Below the pieces are notes generated by a model, which saw nothing but the letters and a program-made list of their open reading frames with translations, was not told where the DNA came from and did not search any database. A DNA stretch of 64,000 nt, taken from the NCBI GenBank assembly GCA_934102215.1, contig CAKOSH010000001.1, forward strand, positions 62,001-126,000. The letters are read 5' to 3'. The position numbers and the translations under genes are program-made. This DNA comes from an uncultured Bacilli bacterium. GTDB taxonomy: Bacteria > Bacillota_I > Bacilli_A > RF39 > UBA660. Positions 33,309 through 42,228 of this stretch are shown piece by piece (position 1 is the first letter of the stretch; each line of letters starts with the position of its first letter).

Positions 33309-34082
33309 TTATTTCTCCTCATTTACATCTTTTTTTACATTTTTATTGTTACTTTTTTTATTATTTTTTGTATCATTTTTATCAACAACCTTAGCATCTT
33401 TAACTTTAGAAACTTTATGTTCTTTATTATTTGTTTCTTCAATAACAACATTATCATTTACTGTATCAACATTTACTTCATCTTCACTTACAACACAAGT
33501 ATGAGCAAGTAAATCATGGATACCACGTCCATCACTTCTAAACATAATGAATCCAAGTGAACCATAAACAAATATCATATCGATAAGTTCAAGTATTCTA
33601 CGAGCACTATAATAATTAGCTTGATTAAACTTATCAAGGAATATTATTGATAATATAGATATAATTATTTCATTAATCAATAAACTTCTAACAAGTATTT
33701 GTGTAAATGTAGGTTTATCACCCTTAACAGATTTTACTTTTATTTTCATAAATTTCTTACCAATGGTTTGTCCTTTATTAAAATATTGAAATACTACAAA
33801 ATATCCAAAAGTAATAACAACACTTACTATTGAAACAGGTATTTGTAATTTAGCAAGCTCATAACCATAATTTTGAATTCTCTCATCATCTAACAGCTTA
33901 GAAACATCAGCATTTTCTTTGGTAAGAGTTTCAACATATTTTTCATAATCTGCTTGAACTTTATTGATTTCATCTAAATTAGGATTCAATATTTCAACTT
34001 TAGCAAATAAGAATAATATAAATGATACAACTGCTGTATCTATAATATAAGCACATATTCTTTTAAATACTGGTCTATTCAT
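33309..34082 (-). CDS. RDD family membrane protein
   Basis: 257 residues with four membrane helices. The family motif appears as FKRICAYIIDTAVVSFILFL (R and D of RDD) at the N-terminus, then GQTIGKKFMKIKVKS, and RSDGRGIHDLLAHTCVV at the end of the membrane part. A 50-residue C-terminal tail is extremely rich in Lys, Asn and Asp. RDD proteins are of mixed or unknown function; some act in Na+(Li+)/H+ exchange. Overlaps the gene upstream by 8 nt. Confidence 0.85.
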   Translation of the reverse strand: MNRPVFKRICAYIIDTAVVSFILFLFAKVEILNPNLDEINKVQADYEKYVETLTKENADVSKLLDDERIQNYGYELAKLQIPVSIVSVVITFGYFVVFQYFNKGQTIGKKFMKIKVKSVKGDKPTFTQILVRSLLINEIIISILSIIFLDKFNQANYYSARRILELIDMIFVYGSLGFIMFRSDGRGIHDLLAHTCVVSEDEVNVDTVNDNVVIEETNNKEHKVSKVKDAKVVDKNDTKNNKKSNNKNVKKDVNEEK

Positions 34083-35544
34083 TATTTTCCTCCTTTACTT
34101 CCTTTACTTTCTTTGGTTTCTTATATAAGAATGATAATAAATTACTCTTCTTTTTAATCAAACCATCTATATTATATTTTGAATTAATATTTTTGTAAAT
34201 AGTATTAGCAAGATCATAAACAGTACCCTCATTAATTGAATAACTTGTTTTATTAAAATAATAATCATCTACAACAAGTGGTACTCTTACTGAAAAATTA
34301 ACTTTACCTACTTCATGTTTAGAGTTATACATTTCTTTTTCTATACCATATAGTGATGATATAAATAAAGTTATTTTATTTTCTTGAACGAGTTTATCAA
34401 GTTCACCTATAACAACATCTATTTTAGATAATCTAGTAGCAATGTCATCTACAAGTTTACACGTATCTATTTCATAATTAACTATAACAAGTTCACAATT
34501 AGAATTATTAATTACTTGTAACAACTGACTAGGTTCATATATAAATCCACTATCAGAAGCAACATATTTTAATGATTCATCTACATTATTACGAAGACCA
34601 GTTAAATAATAGTTTATATATGGGCATTTTTCTTTTAAATCAATTACTAAACATTTAGCACCAATTGTCTTAAGAGCATTTAGTGCATAAGTGGAAGATA
34701 CTGCATAATTATACATAAATGGTATCTTCTTATTACATTTAACTGGAAACAATGAATAATAATCAATCTTAGTTGTATCAATTTGTCTATATTTTTGATT
34801 AACAAGTTCATCCATAAACTTATTAACATCAACATTTGAATAATTAAAGAACAAAACTTGATCTCCTGGATTAATCGCAAAACCTGTATTAACTGCAAAA
34901 GTTCTAGTACGATTAGGAATAGTTTTAGTTTGTTTTAATACATCTACTTTCTTAGTTAAATCTTTCCATTTTTCACCAGCTTCAGTAACATAAGTTTTAA
35001 TCATATCTCTAAATATCAATATATTATTTAAATTATTTTCACCAGTAACCATACCTATTTTAACAGTATTGCCAAGTTCATAGTTAAGTAATGTAAGACT
35101 TCTTTCAACACTTTTATATACAGTAAGTGACATTTGACATAGTATCAAATGCACATAAATCATATGGTTAGTATAAGTGACAAGTTCTTTTAAAAATGTT
35201 GATAATTGTGATATAGTTCTATCATTTTCCCAATAACAAAATATATGTAGTTTATTTTCACCAATGTTAGTCTTACTTTCAATATATTTAAGTAATTGAT
35301 TGGTTTTATAACTTCCATTTGCAATACTATTTTCAACAATACTATAAGTTAATGATTCATTTATACCTATACTAAATTTTCTATAACCATCTTTATAATC
35401 TAAATCTTTACTAGCAAGAGAAACAAATAATTTTTCTTTAGTAAGTCTATCCATATTTGGCATTAATTTTTCATTATAAATATTAACTGAATCTGATTGT
35501 TCAATACCAAATCCATTTATTAATAATAGTATATTTTTTTTCAT
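34075..35544 (-). CDS. Phosphoglycerate-mutase (iPGM)-like protein, probably catalytically inactive
   Basis: 489 residues. The layout follows 2,3-bisphosphoglycerate-independent phosphoglycerate mutase (alkaline phosphatase superfamily): start ILLLINGFGIEQSDSVNIYN, MPNMDRL, later a lid-domain region and IGAKCLVIDLKEKCPYINYY corresponding to the part before the FSGG motif. Key residues are lost: the metal-binding Asp in LDGWG is Asn10, and the second metal-site block (usually D-H-G-N-E/ D-x-x-G-H-T) is replaced by ISSLYGIEKEMYNSKHE. It may be a regulatory or structural pseudoenzyme. It is cotranscribed with the RDD gene, which it overlaps. Confidence 0.65.
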   Translation of the reverse strand: MKKNILLLINGFGIEQSDSVNIYNEKLMPNMDRLTKEKLFVSLASKDLDYKDGYRKFSIGINESLTYSIVENSIANGSYKTNQLLKYIESKTNIGENKLHIFCYWENDRTISQLSTFLKELVTYTNHMIYVHLILCQMSLTVYKSVERSLTLLNYELGNTVKIGMVTGENNLNNILIFRDMIKTYVTEAGEKWKDLTKKVDVLKQTKTIPNRTRTFAVNTGFAINPGDQVLFFNYSNVDVNKFMDELVNQKYRQIDTTKIDYYSLFPVKCNKKIPFMYNYAVSSTYALNALKTIGAKCLVIDLKEKCPYINYYLTGLRNNVDESLKYVASDSGFIYEPSQLLQVINNSNCELVIVNYEIDTCKLVDDIATRLSKIDVVIGELDKLVQENKITLFISSLYGIEKEMYNSKHEVGKVNFSVRVPLVVDDYYFNKTSYSINEGTVYDLANTIYKNINSKYNIDGLIKKKSNLLSFLYKKPKKVKEVKEENNE

Positions 35545-35575
35545 ATTCCTCCTTACTTATATATTTATTATATCA

Positions 35576-38227
35576 CTATATATTATTTTTCTTATTTCTT
35601 TTTGCATATTTATACACTTCCATTACAAATAATACTGGTAATGCCATTAAAAATAACAATAACAAATGCATAGGTGGAACATCATATGTTTGTAAGAAAC
35701 TAGATAATACTGGTATTTCCATAACTAACATTTGAAGTAATATCGTTCCAACTATTACTAGTAGAATGAATGGATTAGATTTAAAGTTATTATGAAATAC
35801 ACTCTTACTTTCACTTCTACAGTTAAGTACATGAATATTTTGCATAAATACCATTAAAGCAAGAACATATCCACGAGCATGAGCAACTTCAAAATTTAAA
35901 ACATCAATTAAGAACCACCATACACCAAATACAATTAATCCAATAAATAATCCTGATAATATTATTTGAGTTATCATTTCACGTTCAAATAAACTTTCAG
36001 TAGTTTTTCTTGGTTTCTCTTTCATTATAGTATCAGTTTCTCTTTCAAAAGATAAAGCCATATCTTGAAGTCCATCTGTAACTAAATTTAACCATAAAAG
36101 TTGTATTGCAACAAGTGGAATTGGTAAATTAAATGCAATTGATAATACAAAGAATAATACTTCAGCAAATCCACATGATAATAACATTATACATACTTTT
36201 CTAATATTAGAATAAGCGTTTCTTCCTTCTTCTATACCTGCTACTATAGATGAAAAATTATCATCAATAATAATCATTTTAGCTGTTTCTTTAGCAACAT
36301 CAGTACCACTTCCCATTGCAACACCAATATTTGCTACTTTAATTGCAGGAGCATCATTAACACCATCACCAGTTACTGCAACAAATTCACCTTGTCTTTG
36401 TAAAGATTCAACAATTTTTAATTTTTGTATAGGAGTCACTCTAGCAAAAACAGTTTTATCTTTAACAAAATTATCAAATTTTTCATTATCTTCAATATAG
36501 AAATCTAAATCACTACCAGTACATACTTCATCTCTAGTACTTGCTATATTAAGTTCTCTTGCAATAGCATAAGCAGTAAGTGCATGATCACCAGTTATCA
36601 TAAGTACTTTAATTCCAGCATTATGACATTCTTTTACTGAAGCAGTCGCCTCTTTTCTAACAGGATCAATAAAACCAACTAATCCTATAAAATTTAATTT
36701 ATCTAAATCTCTTTCATCATATTTTTCTTTTTCTTTTATTTCTTTAGAACATAATGCAATTACCCTATATCCAGAAGATGCTAATTCATCATTTTGTTTA
36801 AGAATCTTTTCTTTATCAATTTTCTTTATCTCATCGCCAACCATAGTATGAGAACAAAAATCAAGTATAACTTCAACGGAACCTTTTGCAGTACAATACA
36901 TTTTATCGTTCATTTTAAAAAATACTGCACTATATTTCTTTTGTGATTCATATGGAATAATATCTTTCTTTTTAAATTTTGTATCATTTGTTTTAAGTTT
37001 TCTTGATAATGCTAAAAATGCTATATCTATTGAATCACCAAATTTATCCCATTTTCCCTTATTTTTTTCAAGCATTGCTTCATTATTTATAAGACCTAAT
37101 ATTGATAAATATTTTGCATTTTTAAGTTCACTGCCTGCATCATAAATAATTTTTCCATTATCATTATAACCATTTCCTTCAATATCGAATTTTTCTCCAT
37201 TAGGTAACACAATTTTTTTAGCAGTTTGTTCATTTACAGTAAGTGTTCCTGTTTTATCGCTAGCAATAACAGTACAACTACCTAAACTTTCAACTGAATT
37301 TAGTTTTTTAACAATAACATTTCTTTTACTCATTTTATTTGAAGCAATAGTAAGTGCAAGTGTTAATGATAAAGGTAATCCCTCTGGCATAGCAGAAACA
37401 CCAAGTGCAACTACTGATAAAAATATTTCAAGTGGTTCATACTTTTTATATATAAGAACTATAGCAATAATAATTGATATAACAACTATTAACATAGTAA
37501 TTTGTTTAGAAAATTTTTCCATTCTAATAGTAAGAGGTGATTTACTTTCTTCTGTAGTAGTAACTTTTTCAGCAATTTTACCAACTTCAGTATCAAGACC
37601 AGTACCACATACTACTGCAAGCGCTCTACCTGTTAAAACAGAAGTACCAGCATATAACATATTTTTTTTAGAAATGTCACTTAGTGTTGATTCTCCTTCT
37701 TCTTTTAAAACGCCAATACTTTCTCCAGTAAGAATAGATTCATCAACAGTTAAATTATTAGAATTAATTATTCTAGCATCAGCAGATATTTTAGTACCAG
37801 ATTCAAGAACAATTATATCTCCTGGAACTAAAAGTGAAGAATCTATTTCAATATATTCATTATCTCTTATTACTTTTGTTTTTACTTTTATTAAATCTTT
37901 AAGTGCTTCAGCATTTTTAGTAGCCCTATATTCTTGTATAGTAGACATGACTGCATCAACAAGAATTATAAATATAATTGCAAATGCATCAAGTGGCTCA
38001 TTAGCAATAAAAGATAATATTGCAGCAACAAACATAACATATATAATTGGATCCATAAAAGACTCAATAAATACTTTAAATATACTTTTCTTCTTTTCAT
38101 GAGGAAGTTCATTATAACCATATTCTTTAAGTCTTCTATTTGCTTCTTTATCAGTAAGACCATTTAAAGATGTTTTTAATTTTTTTAACACCTTCTTTAT
38201 ATCAATATATTCATAATCCTTTTTCAT
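35576..38227 (-). CDS. Cation-transporting P-type ATPase (Ca2+ type, P2)
   Basis: 883 residues. N-terminal cation-ATPase domain (GLTDKEANRRLKEYGYNELP), actuator motif LTGESIGV, TM4 motif SAMPEGLPLSLTLAL (PEGLP as in Ca2+ pumps), phosphorylation site SDKTGTLTVNE, nucleotide-binding KGSVEVIL, hinge MITGDHALTAYAIA and TGDGVNDAPAIKVANIGVAM. About ten membrane helices. It should export Ca2+ (or Mn2+/other divalents) using ATP. PEGLP and TM6 NLVTDGLQDMAL favour Ca2+ over Na+/K+. Stands between htrA and the iPGM-like gene. Confidence 0.9.
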   Translation of the reverse strand: MKKDYEYIDIKKVLKKLKTSLNGLTDKEANRRLKEYGYNELPHEKKKSIFKVFIESFMDPIIYVMFVAAILSFIANEPLDAFAIIFIILVDAVMSTIQEYRATKNAEALKDLIKVKTKVIRDNEYIEIDSSLLVPGDIIVLESGTKISADARIINSNNLTVDESILTGESIGVLKEEGESTLSDISKKNMLYAGTSVLTGRALAVVCGTGLDTEVGKIAEKVTTTEESKSPLTIRMEKFSKQITMLIVVISIIIAIVLIYKKYEPLEIFLSVVALGVSAMPEGLPLSLTLALTIASNKMSKRNVIVKKLNSVESLGSCTVIASDKTGTLTVNEQTAKKIVLPNGEKFDIEGNGYNDNGKIIYDAGSELKNAKYLSILGLINNEAMLEKNKGKWDKFGDSIDIAFLALSRKLKTNDTKFKKKDIIPYESQKKYSAVFFKMNDKMYCTAKGSVEVILDFCSHTMVGDEIKKIDKEKILKQNDELASSGYRVIALCSKEIKEKEKYDERDLDKLNFIGLVGFIDPVRKEATASVKECHNAGIKVLMITGDHALTAYAIARELNIASTRDEVCTGSDLDFYIEDNEKFDNFVKDKTVFARVTPIQKLKIVESLQRQGEFVAVTGDGVNDAPAIKVANIGVAMGSGTDVAKETAKMIIIDDNFSSIVAGIEEGRNAYSNIRKVCIMLLSCGFAEVLFFVLSIAFNLPIPLVAIQLLWLNLVTDGLQDMALSFERETDTIMKEKPRKTTESLFEREMITQIILSGLFIGLIVFGVWWFLIDVLNFEVAHARGYVLALMVFMQNIHVLNCRSESKSVFHNNFKSNPFILLVIVGTILLQMLVMEIPVLSSFLQTYDVPPMHLLLLFLMALPVLFVMEVYKYAKRNKKNNI

Positions 38228-38296
38228 ATCTTTTTTCCACCTACTTTATATATTATATTATATAAGATTAGTAATATTTTTTCAATGAAAAAGGAA

Positions 38297-39379
38297 CTAA
38301 TCACTACTAGTTCCAAGTATAACTTTAAAAGTTTCAACTTTACCATTTCTATTAACTATAACATTTACTTTATCATTAGGTTTATATTTATATAAATTAT
38401 ATCTAAGTTCAGCAACATTTTTAACATTATAGTCACCTATTTTAGTAATAACATCTCCCTTTTTAAGGCCACCCTTATCACATGGTCCATCTTTAACTGC
38501 TTCAATAACTACAACACCATTTGTAATATTTGAATCTATTTTTATATTTTCACTAGCAAAATTATATCCAGAAGAAACATTAACCATTCTAAGTCCAAGA
38601 TATGATCTTTTTATCTCTTCACCATTAACTATCATATTAGCATAACTAATAGCATCTTCAATAGGAATAGCAAATCCCATTCCTTCTACTTGAGATTGAA
38701 CAAGTTTCATTGAATTAATACCAATCACATCACCATTAGCATTACAAAGAGGACCACCACTATTACCAGGATTAATAGCTGCATCAGTCTGCATAACATT
38801 CATAATCCAATCATTTTTAGAACCCACAGTAACATTAACAAGTCTATTTTTACCACTAAGTATTCCCCTTGTTACAGTACCATAATATTCACTACTAATT
38901 GGAGAACCAATAGTAAACACAGTATCTCCAACATTTGTAGATACAGAACTACCTATACTTGCTACTTTCTTAACATATTTTTTATTTATTTTGATAACAG
39001 CAATATCAGCATATTCATCATCACCAATAATAGTCGCATCAATAATGTCACCGCTCATTAGCATAACTTTAATATTAGAAGCTCCTTCGATAACATGAGA
39101 ATTAGTCATTATATAGCCTTCACTACTATAAACAAAACCAGAACCAATTCCACTTGCTTTATCATTTTTATAATTTTGAACCACAACTACTGAATCATAT
39201 ACATTACTTATACCAGTTGATAGTCCTATCTCACTTACAGTAAATTTTCTATCAACAGTATTAGTACTATTATCACTATCACTATCAACTACGTTTAAAG
39301 GATATGTTCTAACAAGCATATACATTGAAGCACATCCAATAAAGAATGTAGTAATAGATGCAATTATTGTTTTTCTCAT
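38297..39379 (-). CDS. htrA: HtrA/DegP-like serine protease with PDZ domain
   Basis: 360 residues. N-terminal membrane anchor, trypsin-like domain with the triad His95 (MTNSHVIEGA), Asp125 (DIAVIK) and Ser207 (NPGNSGGPL), and one C-terminal PDZ domain (GPCDKGGLKKGDVITKIGDY). Acts outside the membrane in protein quality control under heat or secretion stress. Only 7 nt separate it from the Abi-family gene upstream, so they are probably cotranscribed. Ribosome site TAGGTGA. Confidence 0.92.
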   Translation of the reverse strand: MRKTIIASITTFFIGCASMYMLVRTYPLNVVDSDSDNSTNTVDRKFTVSEIGLSTGISNVYDSVVVVQNYKNDKASGIGSGFVYSSEGYIMTNSHVIEGASNIKVMLMSGDIIDATIIGDDEYADIAVIKINKKYVKKVASIGSSVSTNVGDTVFTIGSPISSEYYGTVTRGILSGKNRLVNVTVGSKNDWIMNVMQTDAAINPGNSGGPLCNANGDVIGINSMKLVQSQVEGMGFAIPIEDAISYANMIVNGEEIKRSYLGLRMVNVSSGYNFASENIKIDSNITNGVVVIEAVKDGPCDKGGLKKGDVITKIGDYNVKNVAELRYNLYKYKPNDKVNVIVNRNGKVETFKVILGTSSD

Positions 39380-39386
39380 ATTTCAC

Positions 39387-40316
39387 CTACTCTAAATAAG
39401 ATATTTGTCTATAATTATCAGGAAAGCCCATTCTATATAATACTTTACTTATATCAATTACTTTAAGTTTTGAAGATAACCAATCTATTTCATAATCAAT
39501 TTCATTCATCATCATCTTAAAATCAGTTTCAGTAAGCATTTCCTTCAATATTATAATTAATGCAAATATATCATGCTTACCATAAATATATTCATCTTCA
39601 ATTTTAGGTATATCAAGCATACTATGATATCTTGTGTCATTAATACTTTTTTGAGTTTCATGATTATATAAAATATCTTCATGAGCACATAAATTTCTAT
39701 AGTTAGAAAGTATAGATAAATAACTCTCAAAACTATCAGCATCAACATTATAATAAGATGCTATTTCATCTCTATCTTCATCTTTAAGTATTGTAAATAA
39801 TTCACTCATAAGTCCAAAGCTAATTACTTTTACCCCTACCCACATAGGTATATAACCATAATTATTTATATAGTGACTTGTTGCTTGATGTTGATAACCA
39901 TTTATTCTTATTTGTCTTTTTAATTTTCTTATTAAATCATTTATTTGTCTTGCTCTATCTTTACTTCTATTAAAATTATTAGCATTTAAATAATCTTTTT
40001 CTTTATAACCATACTTCTTACTTAAAACATAACTATATATAGACTTATAGTTATTTTCAACTATCAATATATTTTTAAATATTATATTCCTAAAATATCT
40101 ATCAAATGTAAATAATGCATATAATTCTTCAAAAGTAGTACCATCAATAAATCTTTTAGTTCCATTTATTAAAAATGGTGAACGATATCCATTCAAAAAG
40201 AAATAATTTTCTCTAAGTAATACTTCACTTGCTTTATCGTAATCGTTTATAACAAGTCCCTTACTTCTTAATATCTCTAATTGTTCATCGATAGTTTTAA
40301 ATATTTTAGCAGCCAT
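39387..40316 (-). CDS. Abi family protein (Abi_2, AbiD/AbiF-like) with HEPN-type motif
   Basis: 309 residues. The N-terminus matches Abi_2 proteins: FKTIDEQLEILRSKGLVIND, then LRENYFFLNGYRSPFL and LYALFTFDRYFRNIIF. Near residue 213 it has NYRNLCAHEDILYN, the R-N-x4-H motif of HEPN ribonucleases. Related proteins abort phage infection by cutting RNA. It lies directly upstream of htrA and shares no defence neighbourhood; such genes also occur as single chromosomal loci. Ribosome site AGGAGAG and a TATAAT upstream. Confidence 0.85.
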   Translation of the reverse strand: MAAKIFKTIDEQLEILRSKGLVINDYDKASEVLLRENYFFLNGYRSPFLINGTKRFIDGTTFEELYALFTFDRYFRNIIFKNILIVENNYKSIYSYVLSKKYGYKEKDYLNANNFNRSKDRARQINDLIRKLKRQIRINGYQHQATSHYINNYGYIPMWVGVKVISFGLMSELFTILKDEDRDEIASYYNVDADSFESYLSILSNYRNLCAHEDILYNHETQKSINDTRYHSMLDIPKIEDEYIYGKHDIFALIIILKEMLTETDFKMMMNEIDYEIDWLSSKLKVIDISKVLYRMGFPDNYRQISYLE

Positions 40317-40410
40317 ATAACACTCTCCTACAATAATATTATTATATCACTAATATATGTTATTTCAATTAATTAAATAATCACTATACAAAAAATATTA
40401 CATATTAAAA

Positions 40411-40428
40411 GCACACAAATCAGTGTGC
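40411..40428 (-). terminator. Terminator of the GNAT gene
   Basis: Stem GCACAC/GTGTGC with a 6-nt loop, then TTTTAA on the minus strand. Confidence 0.75.
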
Positions 40429-40446
40429 CTAATTTAAAATTAAAAA

Positions 40447-41055
40447 TTATAACCAAGTATCTTTTTTAACAATTTCTTTATATGGAAACTTCTTATCAAA
40501 TTCTTTCAATAATTCTTCATTAATATTAAAGCATTCAGGATCACTATATTCAGAGTTTTGAATATCAAGCTTAACTTTATCAAATATTTTAATCATAAAG
40601 AAGGGTGATTCTTCATTTCTATCTAGCCCTTCATAATAAATTTTATATTTTGATGCACTTTCAAATCCATATTTTTTATAATATTTTGGATTACCTGTTA
40701 TAACTATTTCATTATAACCTATTTTATATGCTTTATTCATTGTATAATTAATTATTTTTTCTCCATATCCCATATGTTGATAAAGAGGAAGTATACTAAC
40801 TGGTCCAAATGTTAATATCTTTCTAGTTTTACCATCATCATATTTTAATGTTCCAAGTGAATAGACTATATTAACAATAATCTTATCATCTATAGTTAAA
40901 ACATAATCAAGTTCTTTTATAAATGATTTATTATTTCTTAAATTATGTATAACAAAATGTTCAAAACAACCTGGTCTATATACATTATAAAATGCTTCTC
41001 TTACTAAATTTTCTACTTCAAAATAATCTTCTTTTCTTTCTAATCTAATTTTCAT
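40447..41055 (-). CDS. GNAT family N-acetyltransferase
   Basis: 202 residues; the ATG at 41055 has GGAGG upstream. N-terminal RLERKEDYFEVENLVREAF, the core strand VSILPLYQHMGYGEKIINY with the acetyl-CoA loop (QHMGYG), then YNEIVITGNPKYYKKYGFES. This pattern matches the predicted N-acetyltransferase (YhbS-like) group. The substrate is unknown. Single gene with its own terminator, between the Abi gene and rpsI. Confidence 0.85.
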   Translation of the reverse strand: MKIRLERKEDYFEVENLVREAFYNVYRPGCFEHFVIHNLRNNKSFIKELDYVLTIDDKIIVNIVYSLGTLKYDDGKTRKILTFGPVSILPLYQHMGYGEKIINYTMNKAYKIGYNEIVITGNPKYYKKYGFESASKYKIYYEGLDRNEESPFFMIKIFDKVKLDIQNSEYSDPECFNINEELLKEFDKKFPYKEIVKKDTWL

Positions 41056-41161
41056 TTTTCCTCCATTTATCATATTTTATTTAATGATAAATACGAGTTC
41101 CAATTCACCATTTAATATTTTTATCAAAAATTTCCTCCATATTAATATTATATTCAAGAAA

Positions 41162-41186
41162 AAACTCTATAGAAAATATAGAGTTT
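41162..41186 (-). terminator. Terminator of the rplM-rpsI operon
   Basis: Stem AAACTCTAT/ATAGAGTTT with a 7-nt loop, then TTTTTT-like run on the minus strand. Confidence 0.85.
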
Positions 41187-41202
41187 AAACTTATAGATTT
41201 TA

Positions 41203-41598
41203 CTATCTCTTAGAGAATTGTGGTGCTCTACGAGCCTTCTTAAGACCATATTTCTTTCTTTCTTTGATTCTAGCATCTCTAGTAATCATTCCATTAGATT
41301 TTAATGTTGGTCTTGTTTCAGCATTAGCAAGCATTAATGCTCTTGCGATACCTAATCTAATTGCTCCAGTTTGACCAGAGAAACCTCCACCTTTAACAAC
41401 TACGTTAACATCATACTTTTCAGTAGCATCAGCAAGCTGTAATGGTTGGATTAAATCCATAACTAAAGTTTCATAAGGCATATAATCTTTAACATCTTTA
41501 CCATTAACAGTAATTACACCTTTTCCTGGAACTAATGTTACTTTAGCAACACTTCTTTTTCTTCTGCCTAATGCAGTGAATTTAGTTTTTTCTGCCAT
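41203..41598 (-). CDS. rpsI: 30S ribosomal protein S9
   Basis: 131 residues, full length. It starts KFTALGRRKRSVAKVTLVPG and ends in the invariant RRAPQFSKR tail, whose last Arg contacts the P-site tRNA anticodon. GGGFSGQTGAIRLGIARAL is the family core. Second gene of the rplM-rpsI operon, with only one base between the two. Confidence 0.98.
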   Translation of the reverse strand: MAEKTKFTALGRRKRSVAKVTLVPGKGVITVNGKDVKDYMPYETLVMDLIQPLQLADATEKYDVNVVVKGGGFSGQTGAIRLGIARALMLANAETRPTLKSNGMITRDARIKERKKYGLKKARRAPQFSKR

Positions 41599-41599
41599 A

Positions 41600-42031
41600 T
41601 TACTTTACCTCTAATCTTTCTGGTTTTTGAGCTTCATGTTTATGTTCATTACCTGCATAAACAAATAATTGTCTATACATATCTCTTCCAAGTCTATTCT
41701 TAGGAAGCATATTTTTAACAGCTCTTTCTACCATTTCTACTGGATATTTTTCTTTCATAGTTCTAGCAGTTCTTTCTCTTAAACCGCCTGGATATCCACT
41801 ATGATTGTAGTACATTTTTTTGTCTAACTTATTACCAGTTAAAACAACTTTTTCTGCGTTGATAATAATAACATTATCACCACATGCAACATAAGGTGTG
41901 AATGTAGGTTTATTTTTACCTCTTAATACTGAAGCAGCTAAAGCAGCAACTTTACCTAATACTTGACCTTCAGCATCAATTACATACCACTTATGTTCAA
42001 CATCTTCTTTTCTTAACATAAATGTTTTCAT
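41600..42031 (-). CDS. rplM: 50S ribosomal protein L13
   Basis: 143 residues, full length. Motifs WYVIDAEGQVLGKVAALAAS, GDNVIIINAEKVVLTGNKLD, YYNHSGYPGGLRERTARTM and MLPKNRLGRDMYRQLFVYAG. One of the early-assembling 23S rRNA-binding proteins. First gene of the operon, behind a structured leader and a strong promoter, which fits feedback control by L13. Confidence 0.98.
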   Translation of the reverse strand: MKTFMLRKEDVEHKWYVIDAEGQVLGKVAALAASVLRGKNKPTFTPYVACGDNVIIINAEKVVLTGNKLDKKMYYNHSGYPGGLRERTARTMKEKYPVEMVERAVKNMLPKNRLGRDMYRQLFVYAGNEHKHEAQKPERLEVK

Positions 42032-42123
42032 ATTTAATTTTTCCCTTCTTCAAATCAAGCGCCATCATATTTGCAACTATGACATTTTCATCCCACGAAA
42101 ACTGCACTTTCTTTAAATGTACC
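42032..42123 (-). promoter_or_regulatory. Probable L13 autoregulatory leader
   Basis: A 92-nt 5' UTR between the predicted start point and the rplM ATG. It can fold into ACATTT/AAATGT enclosing the GTGCAGTTTTCGTGGGATG region, and a second hairpin CATA/TATG. Firmicute rplM genes carry a known L13-binding leader. I judge this to be one from position and foldability, not from an alignment. Confidence 0.55.
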
Positions 42124-42129
42124 GGACCT

Positions 42130-42159
42130 ATTATATACTAAAAATAGCCGATTTGTCAA
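42130..42159 (-). promoter_or_regulatory. rplM promoter
   Basis: Consensus TTGACA (42159-42154) and TATAAT (42135-42130) with an 18-nt spacer. Confidence 0.85.
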
Positions 42160-42171
42160 CACTTTTTTATC

Positions 42172-42201
42172 TTGACAACAACACACGTAATATTATAAAA
42201 T
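42172..42201 (+). promoter_or_regulatory. Promoter of the Cys-repeat surface protein
   Basis: TTGACA (42172-42177) and TAAAAT (42196-42201) with an 18-nt spacer. It is divergent from the rplM promoter with 12 bp between the two -35 elements. Confidence 0.6.
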
Positions 42202-42228
42202 TAAATTGTATAATAAGGAGAGATTAAA

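Noticed and set aside
33309..33512. A frame opposite the Lys/Asn-rich tail of the RDD protein
   Set aside because: It is a low-complexity antisense shadow rich in Ile and Phe with no ribosome site.
41090..41160. Short frames upstream of the GNAT gene with GGAGGAAA nearby
   Set aside because: They are 11-16 codons, start with TTG or overlap the ribosome-like site itself, and show no attenuator hairpin.
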